From Aurelia coerulea (taxonomy: Eukaryota > Cnidaria > Scyphozoa > Semaeostomeae > Ulmaridae): a stretch of 64,000 bases of DNA. The notes beneath the pieces were generated by a model. The model did no database searches, was not told the DNA's origin, and worked only from the letters and a program-made list of their open reading frames with translations. Each line of letters starts with the position of its first letter. Within the stretch, counting starts at the first letter, position 1. The stretch is from assembly GCA_039566865.1 (NCBI GenBank), contig CM076949.1:5609501-5673500 (forward strand), in the 5' to 3' direction. A program made the position numbers and the translations under genes. Positions 36,661 through 43,517 of this stretch are shown here, piece by piece.

Positions 36661-38288
36661 CATATTGCATGGATGTGACGAGCAGGGCTAGAAAACAAAG
36701 TAGCGTGGTAGCGGTGCTACCAGGAGGGAAGCTGGAGTTCTCAAATTTCCCAGGACAGAAGAAGGGACGAAGGAAAAAGAAACTGAAGGGAAGGGAAGGG
36801 ACGGGACGGGACGGGACGGGAAGAGAAAGAAGAGAAAGAAGGGGGGGAGGAAAGGGAAGGGAAAATGAAAGAAAGAAGGAGAGAACAGAAGTGGGATAGA
36901 GTTAGGCAGTATATTGGGAAAGTAGAAGAAAACAAAAGTACTTAGCTCGCTACCAGGAAGGAAACAAATTTTTGAGCCTGCGACGTTTCATTATTGATGT
37001 CTGAAACGTTTTACTCTTCTCTCATTTTCAGGCCCACTTCACTTGCCCGATGTGAATCTGGATTGGTTTAGAAAGAAGATCGGTATTGTAAACCAAGAAC
37101 CGGTTCTTTTTGCCAACTCTATTGCTGAGAATATTGCATACGGGAAAGATGCTACTGAGGAAGAGGTACTGTAAATCTTTGAGTCTTTGATACTGATTCT
37201 TTTTCTTAGCCAGTGTCAAAATTTGCATTTAGGGACTTTGAGATCGTGATTAGGCTGACAAAATGCAGTTAATGAAAGCCTGGTTTTGCAATTGAAGTGT
37301 ATCACCCATCAAGATGAAGACATCTTTTATTGTAGTCACTTACTGGTCTTACTGGTTTTCTTCAAAGTATTTACCAATGAGATTTGATGGATATCTGTGT
37401 GATTTTAGCCCTTAAACTGGCAAAAATCTTTAGTTTTGTTCATCTGGCATTGGTGGTGGCATTTCGGAAGCCTCGGAAATTGAAATACTATGCGCATACT
37501 AACCGGTTTAGTGTTGTACAGGAAAATATAAAGCCCAAGGTCCTAAAAGTACAGACCGAGCTTGCGAGGTCTGTGCAATAAGGCCGAGGGCTTTATATTT
37601 TCCTGTACAATTACAAAACCGGTTAGTATGAGTTTTATTACCTGATAGCTTCTAATTATGACTTATATCATTTAGTCAAACGCGTTTTGTTACTGTTATG
37701 TCGCTTAAGTAAATCTCAAAGGCCTAAATCAGTTGCTGTGGCGACAAAAGCGCGTCCTTGTATCGTATTATACAAGGCTTCGGGAAAAGCGCAGGAAATG
37801 TGCGATTAATCAATGGAACCAGCGGGATTCTTGTATTGCCTTGAGGGAATCAGGCTGCTGGTTTTAATTTCGGTTCTTAGATCTTTCCAACAATGTTTCT
37901 TTGCTCGGCAGTATTTAGAATGTTTCGGTTTGAAATCAAAATATTGTGATACAGGATGGAACATTAACAATATTGTGGAATCAGACTTGTTTAGGCCTAT
38001 TTTAGTTTACCCAATTTTTAGATCAATGCTTTGGATTGCCACAGCTGAAAACCAGATCAATGCATCTATTATTTAGAATAAGATCCTATGAAAAACCAGG
38101 GTGAAAGGCTGTCACATAAAGGACTGAATATTGAAGATTTCAGGCTGCCTGTTCTTATACAAGGAAGGCCCTTTCCGTAGCTTTGTCTCCCGAAAAAATA
38201 CGGAAAATCAAATGTTTTATTATCTGTTCTGCAGATTATCGAAGCGGCAAAGCAAGCAAATGCTCACGAATTCATCTCGACTTTTGAG
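12207..38288 (+). CDS. ABC subfamily B half transporter, TAPL/ABCB9-like; 3' part missing
   Basis: Half transporters of this group dimerise and pump peptides or other substrates across an intracellular membrane, usually lysosomal for TAPL. Fifteen exons join in one frame of 647 codons. The order is: an N-terminal four-helix TMD0 (about residues 10-180, with [21 protein letters not shown] resembling the TAPL TMD0); six core helices with [18 protein letters not shown] and [16 protein letters not shown]; then the nucleotide-binding domain with a [12 protein letters not shown]-loop region, Walker [10 protein letters not shown] and Q-loop [21 protein letters not shown]. It stops after [16 protein letters not shown]. 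The family continues with LSGGQ, Walker B and the H-loop, none of which I can find in 38.3-51.2 kb. The core also resembles ABCB10; TMD0 favours TAPL. Introns are full of mobile elements, one exon is only 35 bp, and all exon junctions are GT-AG with consistent phases. Confidence 0.85.
13518..13632 (+). CDS. ABC transporter exon 2 (core TM1)
   Basis: Acceptor TTCTCAACAG, donor GTAAGT at 13633. It encodes [20 protein letters not shown] through [11 protein letters not shown], the first core helix, and ends in phase 1. Confidence 0.88.
14042..14930. mobile_element. 889-bp element with TTAAGGTTACTGTAAC ends
   Basis: The left end TTAAGGTTACTGTAACCGTTCAG is mirrored on the right by CTGAACAGTTACAGTAACCTTAA. 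TTAA at both outer ends suggests a TTAA-targeting DNA element. No transposase frame is visible, so it is non-autonomous. It lies in ABC intron 2. Confidence 0.75.
15451..15575 (+). CDS. ABC transporter exon 3 (core TM2)
   Basis: Acceptor CTGCTCCTAG, donor GTAAGA at 15576. It encodes [20 protein letters not shown] through the [10 protein letters not shown] end of helix 2; phase 1 in, phase 0 out. Confidence 0.88.
16241..16444 (-). repeat. Dispersed repeat (GAATGGAGTGACCGATTTCA family), copy 1
   Basis: The minus strand shares CTGAATGGAGTGACCGATTT then CAGCCAGG and flanking blocks with 62100-62270 on the plus strand. Its class is unknown. Confidence 0.5.
17068..17117 (+). CDS. ABC transporter exon 4 (50 bp)
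   Basis: Acceptor CTTTGAACAG, donor GTTTGT at 17118. It encodes [16 protein letters not shown], the conserved first intracellular loop; phase 2 out. Confidence 0.87.
18113..18176. repeat. 63-bp hairpin-containing repeat, copy 2
   Basis: It is nearly identical to 7719-7781. Just before it, AATGTGAAAGTCCATGAG is the complement of CTTATGGACTTTCACAT near 17690, so this copy may be the end of a larger inverted-repeat element spanning 17.6-18.2 kb. Confidence 0.55.
18221..18818. mobile_element. Foldback element with ACCGGGTGTCC ends, copy 1
   Basis: Ends are TATACCGGGTGTCCAAAAATG and its complement CATTTTGGGACACCCGGTATA. The arms pair for about 270 bp each, so the whole unit is one long hairpin. 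TA at both edges fits a Tc1/mariner-type target. A lone end of the family is at 15292-15312. Confidence 0.78.
18885..18950. repeat. (TTGA)n microsatellite
   Basis: It consists of about 15 GATT/TTGA units with a few interruptions. Confidence 0.8.
19035..19095 (+). CDS. ABC transporter exon 5
   Basis: Acceptor TATTTTGTAG, donor GTAAGT at 19096. It encodes [20 protein letters not shown], with Arg completed at the junction; phase 0 out. Confidence 0.88.
19310..19545. repeat. Purine-rich (GAA/GGA) tract
   Basis: About 235 bp are almost entirely A and G on the + strand. It could form triplex DNA. The long open frame opposite it is a by-product of composition. Confidence 0.7.
19794..19929 (+). CDS. 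ABC transporter exon 6 (core TM3-TM4)
   Basis: Acceptor CTATTTCTCAG, donor GTAAGA at 19930. It encodes [20 protein letters not shown] through [15 protein letters not shown]; phase 1 out. Confidence 0.88.
20170..20637. mobile_element. 468-bp near-perfect foldback element
   Basis: Arms of about 220 bp (TAAAGGACAAGTCCGGGTTT against AACCCCGGACTTGTCCTTTA) enclose a loop of about 40 bp. The arms contain GAGCGAAGTGACGTCATAT with a palindromic TGACGTCA (CRE-like). It lies in ABC intron 6. Confidence 0.85.
21049..21629. mobile_element. Foldback element with ACCGGGTGTCC ends, copy 2
   Basis: It has the same ends and inward sequence as 18221-18818 (TATACCGGGTGTTC; TTTTGGGACACTCGGTA), again with arms of several hundred bp. 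Confidence 0.78.
21872..22240. mobile_element. TTAAAGGGGCTGT family element, copy 1
   Basis: It begins TTAAAGGGGCTGTTCAATTCG and ends TTCTACAGCCCCTTTAA. Internal sequence such as AGTATCTGCGACAATCT is shared with the copies at 29704 and 60561. TTAA ends suggest a piggyBac- or Kolobok-like target. Confidence 0.75.
22241..22495. mobile_element. Truncated relative of the GGACAAGTCC foldback
   Basis: It begins GGACAAGTCCGGGGCTCGTATGAT directly at the end of the previous element and ends TTGACCTTTAAA. It is related to the arm of 20170-20637. Confidence 0.5.
22583..22782. mobile_element. 200-bp foldback element with TTAAAGGCACACT ends
   Basis: TTAAAGGCACACTATCCCCTTGAT is mirrored by ATCGAGGGGACAGCGTGCCTTTAA. 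The centre is a palindrome around CATGCATAATTTCCATGGCC. Confidence 0.75.
23108..24560 (-). pseudogene. Dead LINE reverse-transcriptase end with fourfold 333-bp tandem duplication
   Basis: On the minus strand, single-copy sequence at about 24430-24560 reads [20 protein letters not shown] then [11 protein letters not shown], a typical non-LTR reverse-transcriptase C-terminal region. From there, four tandem units begin (on +) at 23108, 23441, 23774 and 24107, exactly 333 bp apart. Each encodes [19 protein letters not shown] and [24 protein letters not shown] stop just before that frame (SLIK-stop-DRT) is present in every unit, so the element was already dead before it was duplicated. The units are nearly identical, so the expansion is recent. 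Confidence 0.85.
24561..25046. mobile_element. GCATAGG-related foldback, subfamily B, copy 1
   Basis: TTTCAAATCTTTAAAAAGGTCGG at the left and CCGACCTTTTTAAAGATTTGAG at the right, with inward arms sharing the plan of the 523-bp family (CTGCCGTGGAAATTTT against AATTGCCACGGCAGATTTAC). It ends 116 bp before ABC exon 7. Confidence 0.7.
25162..25350 (+). CDS. ABC transporter exon 7
   Basis: Acceptor TTTTACTTAAG, donor GTATGT at 25351. It encodes the helix 4-5 intracellular loop with [20 protein letters not shown]; phase 1 in and out. The preceding intron (5.2 kb) is the longest in the gene and almost wholly repetitive. Confidence 0.9.
25391..25800. mobile_element. 410-bp foldback element with TAGGCTGCC ends
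   Basis: TAGGCTGCCTTTCCATTAGCCCGGGTTA is mirrored by TAACCTGGGCCAGTGGAAGGGCAGCCTTAG, starting 40 bp after ABC exon 7. The interior has more inverted motifs (AACGGATAAC, CCACTGG). Confidence 0.75.
25863..26385. mobile_element. 523-bp foldback element (GCATAGG family), copy 2
   Basis: It is the same length as copy 1 at 2407 and shares its arms and core. It is flanked by an exact 11-bp direct repeat TGTTGTTGTCA at 25852-25862 and 26386-26396, the cleanest insertion signature in the window. Confidence 0.9.
26400..27560. other. ABC intron 7, mostly unassigned
   Basis: It contains two tandem-like pieces with ACTTTGCAGGCAGTTTTT and TTCTTTATGAAATG near 26950-27060. A minus-strand frame starting [11 protein letters not shown] near 27241 has a donor-like GTAAGA, but it was not identified. 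Confidence 0.3.
27564..27598 (+). CDS. ABC transporter exon 8 (35-bp microexon)
   Basis: Acceptor TTTTACTTTTCAG, donor GTAACA at 27599. It reads [12 protein letters not shown] with the split Gly, and its phases (1 in, 0 out) fit both neighbours exactly. Confidence 0.8.
28241..28877. mobile_element. Element with TACAGTAAATTCCCGCAT ends, copy 1, interrupted
   Basis: TACAGTAAATTCCCGCATACAAG is mirrored by TTAAATGCGGGGATTTATTGTA. The left arm is split by a LINE 3'-end insertion at 28276-28476. Confidence 0.75.
28276..28476 (-). mobile_element. LINE 3'-end insertion with conserved stem-loop
   Basis: A minus-strand fragment ends in poly(A) (T-run at 28276) and is flanked by a 15-bp duplication AAGTACCTACTTTTT (28261-28275 and 28477-28491). 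It carries a hairpin (28338-28350 with 28374-28386) homologous to those at 32879 and 38935. Confidence 0.75.
28960..29173 (+). pseudogene. LINE reverse-transcriptase C-terminal relic
   Basis: In two adjacent frames it reads RGAKLWNSL and then [15 protein letters not shown], the usual end of several non-LTR polymerases, with a frameshift between them near 29110. Confidence 0.6.
29490..29565 (+). CDS. ABC transporter exon 9 (core TM5)
   Basis: Acceptor TTTGATTTTTAG, donor GTACGT at 29566. It encodes [20 protein letters not shown] and VGTLT; phase 1 out. Confidence 0.87.
29704..30076. mobile_element. TTAAAGGGGCTGT family element, copy 2
   Basis: TTAAGGGGCTGTACAACCTG to ATACAGCCCCTTTAA. Its left end lies 138 bp after ABC exon 9. 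Confidence 0.75.
30997..31070 (+). CDS. ABC transporter exon 10 (core TM6)
   Basis: Acceptor TTTTTCCAACAG, donor GTAAGT at 31071. It encodes [20 protein letters not shown] then GDFMK; phase 0 out. A 33-bp minisatellite starts about 15 bp past the donor. Confidence 0.88.
31085..31226. repeat. 33-bp minisatellite, about 4 copies
   Basis: The unit is AAGGCAATGTGTAAAGGCAA followed by TATATAATATATA. On the minus strand it happens to encode repeated [11 protein letters not shown], which is not a gene. Confidence 0.85.
31660..31870 (+). mobile_element. Second tRNA-derived SINE type
   Basis: GTGAGTGGCCGAGTGGCTTA (from 31710) looks like the start and A box of a Leu/Ser-type tRNA. Downstream GTCCTTCGGAAAGGACGTTA then AACTAGGGGTCCC resembles a conserved SINE central domain. 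A partial duplicate of the head is at 31664. The B box is not clear. Confidence 0.55.
32480..32992 (+). pseudogene. LINE 3' end: zinc-knuckle tail, stem-loop, poly(A)
   Basis: The frame around 32495-32749 reads [20 protein letters not shown] and ends LVDYET-stop. This CxxxxEDxxHFxLxCPxF pattern marks the C-terminus of many LINE polymerases. The 3' UTR contains GT-rich sequence, a hairpin (32879-32891 with 32915-32927), AATAAA at 32979 and a short A-run. The 5' part is truncated. Confidence 0.7.
33195..33285 (+). CDS. ABC transporter exon 11
   Basis: Acceptor TTTCTTTCATAG, donor GTAAGC at 33286. It encodes [20 protein letters not shown], the linker into the nucleotide-binding domain; phase 1 out. 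Confidence 0.88.
33434..33515. mobile_element. Truncated GCATAGG-type foldback end
   Basis: TTTCTTTCAAGCAATTTAAT through TTTACACCTACCTTTTTTAA to GAGCCCTATGC is a right end only. Confidence 0.55.
33561..33873. mobile_element. AAAGGGGCTCCGTC family element, copy 1
   Basis: TTACAGGGGCTCCGTCGCC is mirrored by GGAGACGGAGCCCCTTTAA. Shared with 59941-60246. Confidence 0.7.
34100..34164 (+). CDS. ABC transporter exon 12 (A-loop region)
   Basis: Acceptor TTTTTTTAG, donor GTGAGT at 34165. It encodes [20 protein letters not shown] then LK, with the aromatic A-loop Tyr of HYPSRP; phase 0 out. Confidence 0.88.
34178..34300. mobile_element. Short hairpin element (ACTAACCGGTT family), copy 1
   Basis: CGCATACTAACCGGTTTTGT is mirrored by ACAAAACCGGTTAGTATGAG. 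The inner arms AAAGCCCGAGGTCTTA and TAAGACCGATGGCTTT also pair. It begins 14 bp after ABC exon 12. Confidence 0.75.
34938..35064 (+). CDS. ABC transporter exon 13 (Walker A)
   Basis: Acceptor TTCCTTGCAG, donor GTATGC at 35065. It contains GPSGGGKST (Walker A) and [13 protein letters not shown]; phase 1 out. Confidence 0.92.
35290..35386. repeat. (ATT)n microsatellite
   Basis: About 32 ATT units sit directly before the 31-bp repeat that flanks the LINE insertion. Confidence 0.9.
35418..36659 (+). pseudogene. LINE with CCHC finger and restriction-like endonuclease, 5'-truncated
   Basis: An open frame from about 35392 to 35970 contains a zinc finger [19 protein letters not shown]. After a one-base frame change near 35965-35990, the frame continues with [20 protein letters not shown] then VTVCFD, and ends at 36376. 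The PD...E-V-T spacing and the upstream CCHC are the hallmarks of the C-terminal restriction-like endonuclease of R2/NeSL/CRE-type LINEs. The reverse transcriptase itself is absent. The 3' end is an (ATT)n tail (36601-36659). A 31-bp direct repeat (35387-35417 and 36660-36690, starting TCATATTGCATGGATGTGAC) flanks it. It lies in ABC intron 13. Confidence 0.8.
36775..36900. repeat. G-rich minisatellite (GGGAC/GGGAA)
   Basis: It consists of repeated GGGAAGGGACGGGACGGGAC then AGAAAGAAG-type units. The G-runs could form quadruplexes on the + strand. Confidence 0.75.
37032..37165 (+). CDS. ABC transporter exon 14 (Q-loop)
   Basis: Acceptor CTCATTTTCAG, donor GTACTG at 37166. It contains [20 protein letters not shown], including the Q-loop Gln, then [14 protein letters not shown]; phase 0 out. 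Confidence 0.9.
37489..37637. mobile_element. Short hairpin element (ACTAACCGGTT family), copy 2
   Basis: It has the same outer arms as 34178-34300, with a longer loop that has its own small hairpin (CAGACCGAGC and GCGAGGTCTG). Confidence 0.75.
38235..38288 (+). CDS. ABC transporter exon 15, last one found
   Basis: Acceptor TCTGTTCTGCAG, donor GTTTGT at 38289. It encodes [18 protein letters not shown] in phase 0. The next expected residues (Gly-Tyr-x-Thr then the signature motif) are not found downstream. Confidence 0.85.
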
Positions 38289-38349
38289 GTTTGTTGAGTT
38301 TCTTTTTCAGTCATACTTTTTCGTATTTAGTATTACTTTAAGTAATTTG

Positions 38350-38540
38350 AGATCTGGACCAGCTTATGGAAAACGAAGTACATGGCCTCGTGTAGCTGAT
38401 TGCCTGGTTCCAGACTTTTACAGATCATCTCTGAAGGTAAGTGGACATTTCTTTTTTGGGGCTAGTTGGCAGGGACAATTTGTGGCCTCTTACAGCTGAT
38501 TGTTTCATTCCAGATTTTGGACTTTTTTCGCTGAAGGTAA
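38350..38540. repeat. Two-copy direct duplication after ABC exon 15
   Basis: TGGCCTCGTGTAGCTGATTG...CTGAAGGTAAG (38383-38442) recurs as TGGCCTCTTACAGCTGATTG...CTGAAGGTAAG (38482-38542). Both copies end in a donor-like GTAAG, but the frames do not encode the missing ABC sequence. Confidence 0.5.
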
Positions 38541-38859
38541 GATGAGGTTTTATTTAAAGAATTCCATTAGAAATATAGAAATAGTGCGCACGCGCTGAAG
38601 GTTGCAACAAAGGCTACGTACACGCTGCTGGCGCTAATGTTTGCAACAAAAGACCTTTGAATGTTTTCTGACGTAAACCTGTTTACCGTTAGAAGCCAAA
38701 CCAGCAAGTTGCTAAGCATTTTATTTTTTGCACTTTCATCTAATCACAATATCCCGTCCAACACTGAAATTGGTTTTCTCGTTTTTCTACGAGTTTAAAA
38801 GTTTAAATCTTTCTTCTTAACCAGTAATCTGCCTTAGCTTTGTTGTATTGTTGTCTGTT

Positions 38860-39045
38860 TTGTGTAATGTATCTTTAATTTTGTCGTTTTTGTTCTTTGT
38901 TTTGTGTTTTGAAAATTAATTTGAATTGTAAGTACCATCCATAGTGAAGACCCGGTGACTTTATGTCTTTCTTCACTATGGATGGTACAGTGTAATGTTA
39001 GTATAAATATTGTAGTTTTTAATCTTGATAGAAAAAAAAAATATA
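38860..39045 (+). mobile_element. LINE 3'-end fragment with conserved stem-loop
   Basis: T/G-rich sequence is followed by AATTGTAAGTACCATCCAT, a hairpin (38935-38949 with 38971-38985) and an A-run at 39032-39041. It is homologous to 32870-32992 and, inverted, to 28276-28476. The 5' limit is uncertain. Confidence 0.65.
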
Positions 39046-39439
39046 TCCCGTCAGCTACTATTTTAAATTACAAACAATATACAGTTCTATTAATTAATAT
39101 CACAGACTTTTCTCAATTCGAGGCGAATGATGCAAATCCCAGCACAGCAAGAAATCTACACCATGCCTATTTTGATGCAAATACACGTACAAAGCTCATG
39201 CGTTGCTGAGACCAATGCACGCTTTTGGGAGTTGGCTCCACCCCACATCATATCGAGGCGAATGAGGTATTTCAGAAGGACTGACGTCATTGTGAATAGA
39301 GTGTATTTGCAAGTACAAAAAAGCACTGAAGGCTAGTGTCATTGCTAGTCTTTCAGGTAGTCGTGTTTTAATTGGCTTTCAGTTCATCAAATGTATTTTT
39401 ATTTGTTGTTTTTGATTTGCACAAGATATTAAGTACCCT

Positions 39440-42400
39440 GATACTTATCAAGCAACCAAGCTTTTAAGGGAAGCATGCTAAAGATCACAAAGCCATTGCA
39501 TCCAAGCTGTAAAGAAATATGGCAGTTCTGAGGACTGTTTTTATGAGGGGGTTTATTTTGAGAGCAATGATGTCAAATGAGAAGTACTTTGTTTATTCAC
39601 ATGATGTAAAACCAAATTATACATGAAGATAGAGTCCAGTGGAATAGATATGCAGCTATTTAGGTGATTCTGTGTGTTAACTGAGTTGAACTTCTCTGCA
39701 AGGCGCAACGCCAGGGATTGCTTTATTAGGTGCTGTATTTAAGCAGTGATGTCAAACGAGAAACACTGTGTTGGTTCAAACGGTTTTAAACTAACTTACA
39801 CATACAGATATATTGCAGTGGATAAGATATTTAGCTATTCTGTTAATTTGTAGGTCTCATGGGGTGAAACTTCGTGCAAGGTGCAACCCCAGTGATTGTT
39901 TTTATCAGCTTTTTTACTTCGTAGCAGAGAGGTAAAGGGAGAATTTTTTTGTCACTCGAATGGTGTAAACTACGTTGACATGCCTCTCTTTAATGCAGTT
40001 GAAGGAATGTAGAGGTGATTTTCAGTTATGTAAAGTGAAAGTCCACGCAAGATGCAACTGTAGAGATTCTTTTTGTGAGATTTTTTTCAGAGCAGAAACG
40101 TACAACAAGAAATAGTTTGTTACCCACATGGTGTAGAACTACGTTGATATGCCTCCTTTTTAGTGTAGTTGGAGTGCAGAGGAGATGTTGAGTTATATAA
40201 GGTGAAAGTCCATGCAAGGTGCAACTCAAGGGATTCTTTTTGTGAGGTTTTTTCAGAGCAAAGACGTACAACAGGAAATAGTTTGTTACCCACATGGTGC
40301 AGAACTACGTTGATGTACCTCCTTTTTAGTGTAGTCGAAGGAGTGTAGAGGAGATGTTGAGTTATATAAGGTGAAAGTCCATGCAAGGTGCAACTCAAGG
40401 GATTCTTTTTGTGAGGTTTTTCAGAGCAAAGACGCACAACAGGAAATAGTTTGTTCCCCACATGGTATCGAACTACGTTGATATGTCTCTCTTTAATGCA
40501 GTTGAAGGAATATAGAGGCGATTTTCAGTTATATAAGGTGAAAGTCCATTCAAGATGCAACTCAAGGGATTCTTTTTGTGAGGTTTTTTCAGAGCAAAGA
40601 CGCACAACAGGAAATAGTTTGTTGCCCACATAGTGTAGAACTACGTTGATATGCCTCCTTTTTAGTGTAGTTGAAGGAGTACAGAGGAGATGTTGAGTTA
40701 TATAAGGTGAAAATCCATTCAAGATGCAACTCTAGAGATTCTTTTTGTGAGGCTATTCAGAGCAAAGACGCACAACAGGAATAGTTTGTTGCCCACATAG
40801 TGTAGAACTACATCGATGTGCCTCCTTTTTAGTGTAGTTGAAGGAGTACAGAGGAGATGTTGAGTTATATAAGGTGAAAATCCATTCAAGATGCAACTCT
40901 AGAGATTCTTTTTGTGAGGCTTTTCAGAGCTAAGACGTACAACAGGAAATAGTTTGTTCCCCACATGGTGTCGAACTACGTTGATATGTCTCTCTTTAAT
41001 GCAGTTGAAGGAATATAGAGGCGATTTTCAGTTATATAAGGTGAAAGTCCATGCAAGGTGCAACTCAAGGGATTCTTTTTGTGAGGTTTTTTCAGAGCAA
41101 AGACGTACAACAGGAAATAGTTTGTTGCCCACATGGTGTAGAACTACGTCGATGTGCCTCCTTTTTAGTGTAGTTGAAGGAGTACAGAGGAGATGTTGAG
41201 TTATATAAGGTGAAAGTCCACTCAAGGTGCAACTCTACAGATTCTTTTTGTGAGGCTATTCAGAGCTAAGACGCACAACAGGAATAGTTTGTTGCCCACA
41301 TAGTGTAGAACTACATCGATGTGCCTCCTTTTTAGTGTAGTTGAAGGAGTACAGAGGAGATGTTGAGTTATATAAGGTAAAAATCCATTGAAGATGCAAC
41401 TCTAGAGATTCTTTTTGTGAGGCTATTCAGAGCTAAGACGCACAACAGGAATAGTTTGTTGCCCACATAGTGTAGAACTACATCGATGTGCCTCCTTTTT
41501 AGTGTAGTTGAAGGAGTACAGAGGAGATGTTGAGTTATATAAGGTAAAAATCCATTGAAGATGCAACTCTAGAGATTCTTTTTGTGAGGCTTTTCAGAGC
41601 TAAGACGCACAACAGGAAATAGTTTGTTCCCCACATGGTGTAGAACTACGTTGATATGTCTCTCTTTAATGCAGTTGAAGGAATATAGAGGCGATTTTGA
41701 GTTATATAAGGTGAAAGTCCATGCAAGGTGCAACTCAAGGGATTCTTTTTGTGAGGTTTTTTCAGAGCAAAGACGTACAACAGGAAATAGTTTGTTGCCC
41801 ACATGGTGTAGAACTACGTCGATGTGCCTCCTTTTTAGTGTAGTTGAAGGAGTACAGAGGAGATGTTGAGTTATATAAGGTGAAAGTCCATGCAAGGTGC
41901 AACTCAAGGGATTCTTTTTGTGAGGTTTTTATCAGGAGAAGCACGTACAACAAGAAATAGTTTGTTACCCACTTGGTGTAGAACTACGTCGATGTGCCTC
42001 CTTTTTAGTGTAGTCGAAGGAGTGTAGAGGAGATTTTGAGTTATATAAGGTGAAAATCCGTGCAAGATGCAACTCTAGAGATTCTTTTTGTGAGGTTTTT
42101 TTCAGAGCAGAAACGTACAACAAGACATAGTTTGTTGCCCATATGATGTAAAACTACATTGATATGTCTTTCTTTAATGCAGTTGAAGGAATATAGAGGA
42201 GATGTTGAGTTATATAAGATGAAAGTCCGTGCGAGATGCGACTCTGGAGATTCTTTTTGTGAGGTTTTTTTCAGAGCAGAAACGTACAACAAGACATAGT
42301 TTGTTGCCCATATGATGTAAAACTACGTTGATATGTCTCTCTTTAATGCAGTTGAAGGAATATAGAGGCGATTTTCGGTTATATAAGGTGAAAGTCCGTG

Positions 42401-42600
42401 CGAGATGCGACTCTGGAGATTCTTTTTGTGAGGGTTTTTTCAGAGCAGAAACGTACAACAAGAAATAGTTTGTTACCCACATGGTGTTGAACTTCGGTGA
42501 TATGCCTCCTTTTAGTGTAGTTGAAGGAGTATAGAGGAGATGTTGAGTTATATAAGGTGAAAGTCCATGCAAGGTGCAACCCCAGGGATTGTTTTTATGA
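39440..42600. repeat. Satellite array, 167-169 bp monomer
   Basis: About 19 tandem monomers. Using the TTATATAA (or TTATGTAA) anchor, they start at 40026, 40193, 40362, 40529, 40698, 40865, 41032, 41201, 41368, 41535, 41702, 41871, 42041, 42210, 42379 and 42548, with three more degenerate ones to the left. Two subtypes are distinct: A (CCTCCTTTTTAGTGTAG...GGAGATGTTGAG) and B (TCTCTCTTTAATGCAG...GGCGATTTTCAG). Several minus-strand open frames cross the array; they are by-products. The left end decays gradually, while the right end stops sharply near 42600. Confidence 0.93.
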
Positions 42601-43019
42601 GGTTTTATGATTTACAGATAGATGACGTGATCATATTTCTCATCGTTAGATATTCCCTCTGAGTTGTCAGGTATTACTGTTAGCCTTTAAACCTCAGTCC
42701 GTGTCCTAAGTCCGTCATATTGCTTTCTCATTAGGTGTTCACAGTTTAAACTATTAAGCCAATCAGTTAAATAGAGAGTCTATTGAGATTTGATTGGAAC
42801 CACCTTGTGGTTTTGATCACACGGAATTTTCGTATGTAATAGGATACTCCGGCTAATGATATGATTTTTAAACCAGTCGCTTTTCCCTTTCATAACGATA
42901 CAAGTGAATTATTTTCCTGCAGGATTAGCAACAATGCTGTGATAGATCTAAAGCTTATTTATATGCCCATTATTATTGTTGGATGGATATTTCATAGTGT
43001 CAAACAATCATTATCACCA

Positions 43020-43366
43020 GCATAGGTTCCAAATCTTTAAAAAGACTGGTGTAAAATTGAGTTACCTATTTCTTTGAACTGAACGACTTCAAGGAAACTT
43101 TAGCTATTTTGCTATAACTCTACCGTTGGAATTTTCTGAAATCTTCGATATTTTCAGAATTTGAGTGCTTTTCTTCTTTTTCAAGAGTTCAAGAAAAGAT
43201 TTGCAAAAAAACTTAAAACCATCGTAATTTCTAAACTTTTTGACGTAACATGAAATAGTTTAGGGGAAACGCTTAGTTTATGAATGCCTACAATCTGGTA
43301 TCAAGCAAAAGTCTGTCACTCATCTGGTTTATGATTTAGAAATTTGATGACGTCACATCCTCAAAA
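43020..43366. mobile_element. GCATAGG family foldback, truncated copy
   Basis: The left end and core match the 523-bp elements, but the sequence breaks off after CACATCCTCAAA and the right end is missing. Confidence 0.75.
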
Positions 43367-43517
43367 AGGCCGATAACACAAAGAGCAATGAATTACTACC
43401 ATTACGTGGAAAAAGATGAAAATTACTGGGTGGATCAGGACAGAATGCATCACCTGCCTGCAAAAATCGCACCTAAAGAACCACCCGACCAATTCTCATA
43501 ACTCAATAGACAATTGG

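Noticed and set aside
38350..38540. Two donor-like CTGAAGGTAAG sites as the missing ABC exon
   Set aside because: The upstream frames give no signature-motif or Walker B residues and no frame joins exon 15 with the expected sequence; it is a local duplication.
40026..42579. Several overlapping minus-strand ORFs with repeated KLFPVVRLCSEK-type phrases
   Set aside because: They follow the 167-169 bp satellite period, shift frame between monomers (monomer lengths are not multiples of three), and have no start or splice context. They are by-products of the array.
40026..42600. CRISPR-like array
   Set aside because: The repeats are full-length tandem monomers without unique spacers in eukaryotic DNA, so this is a satellite.
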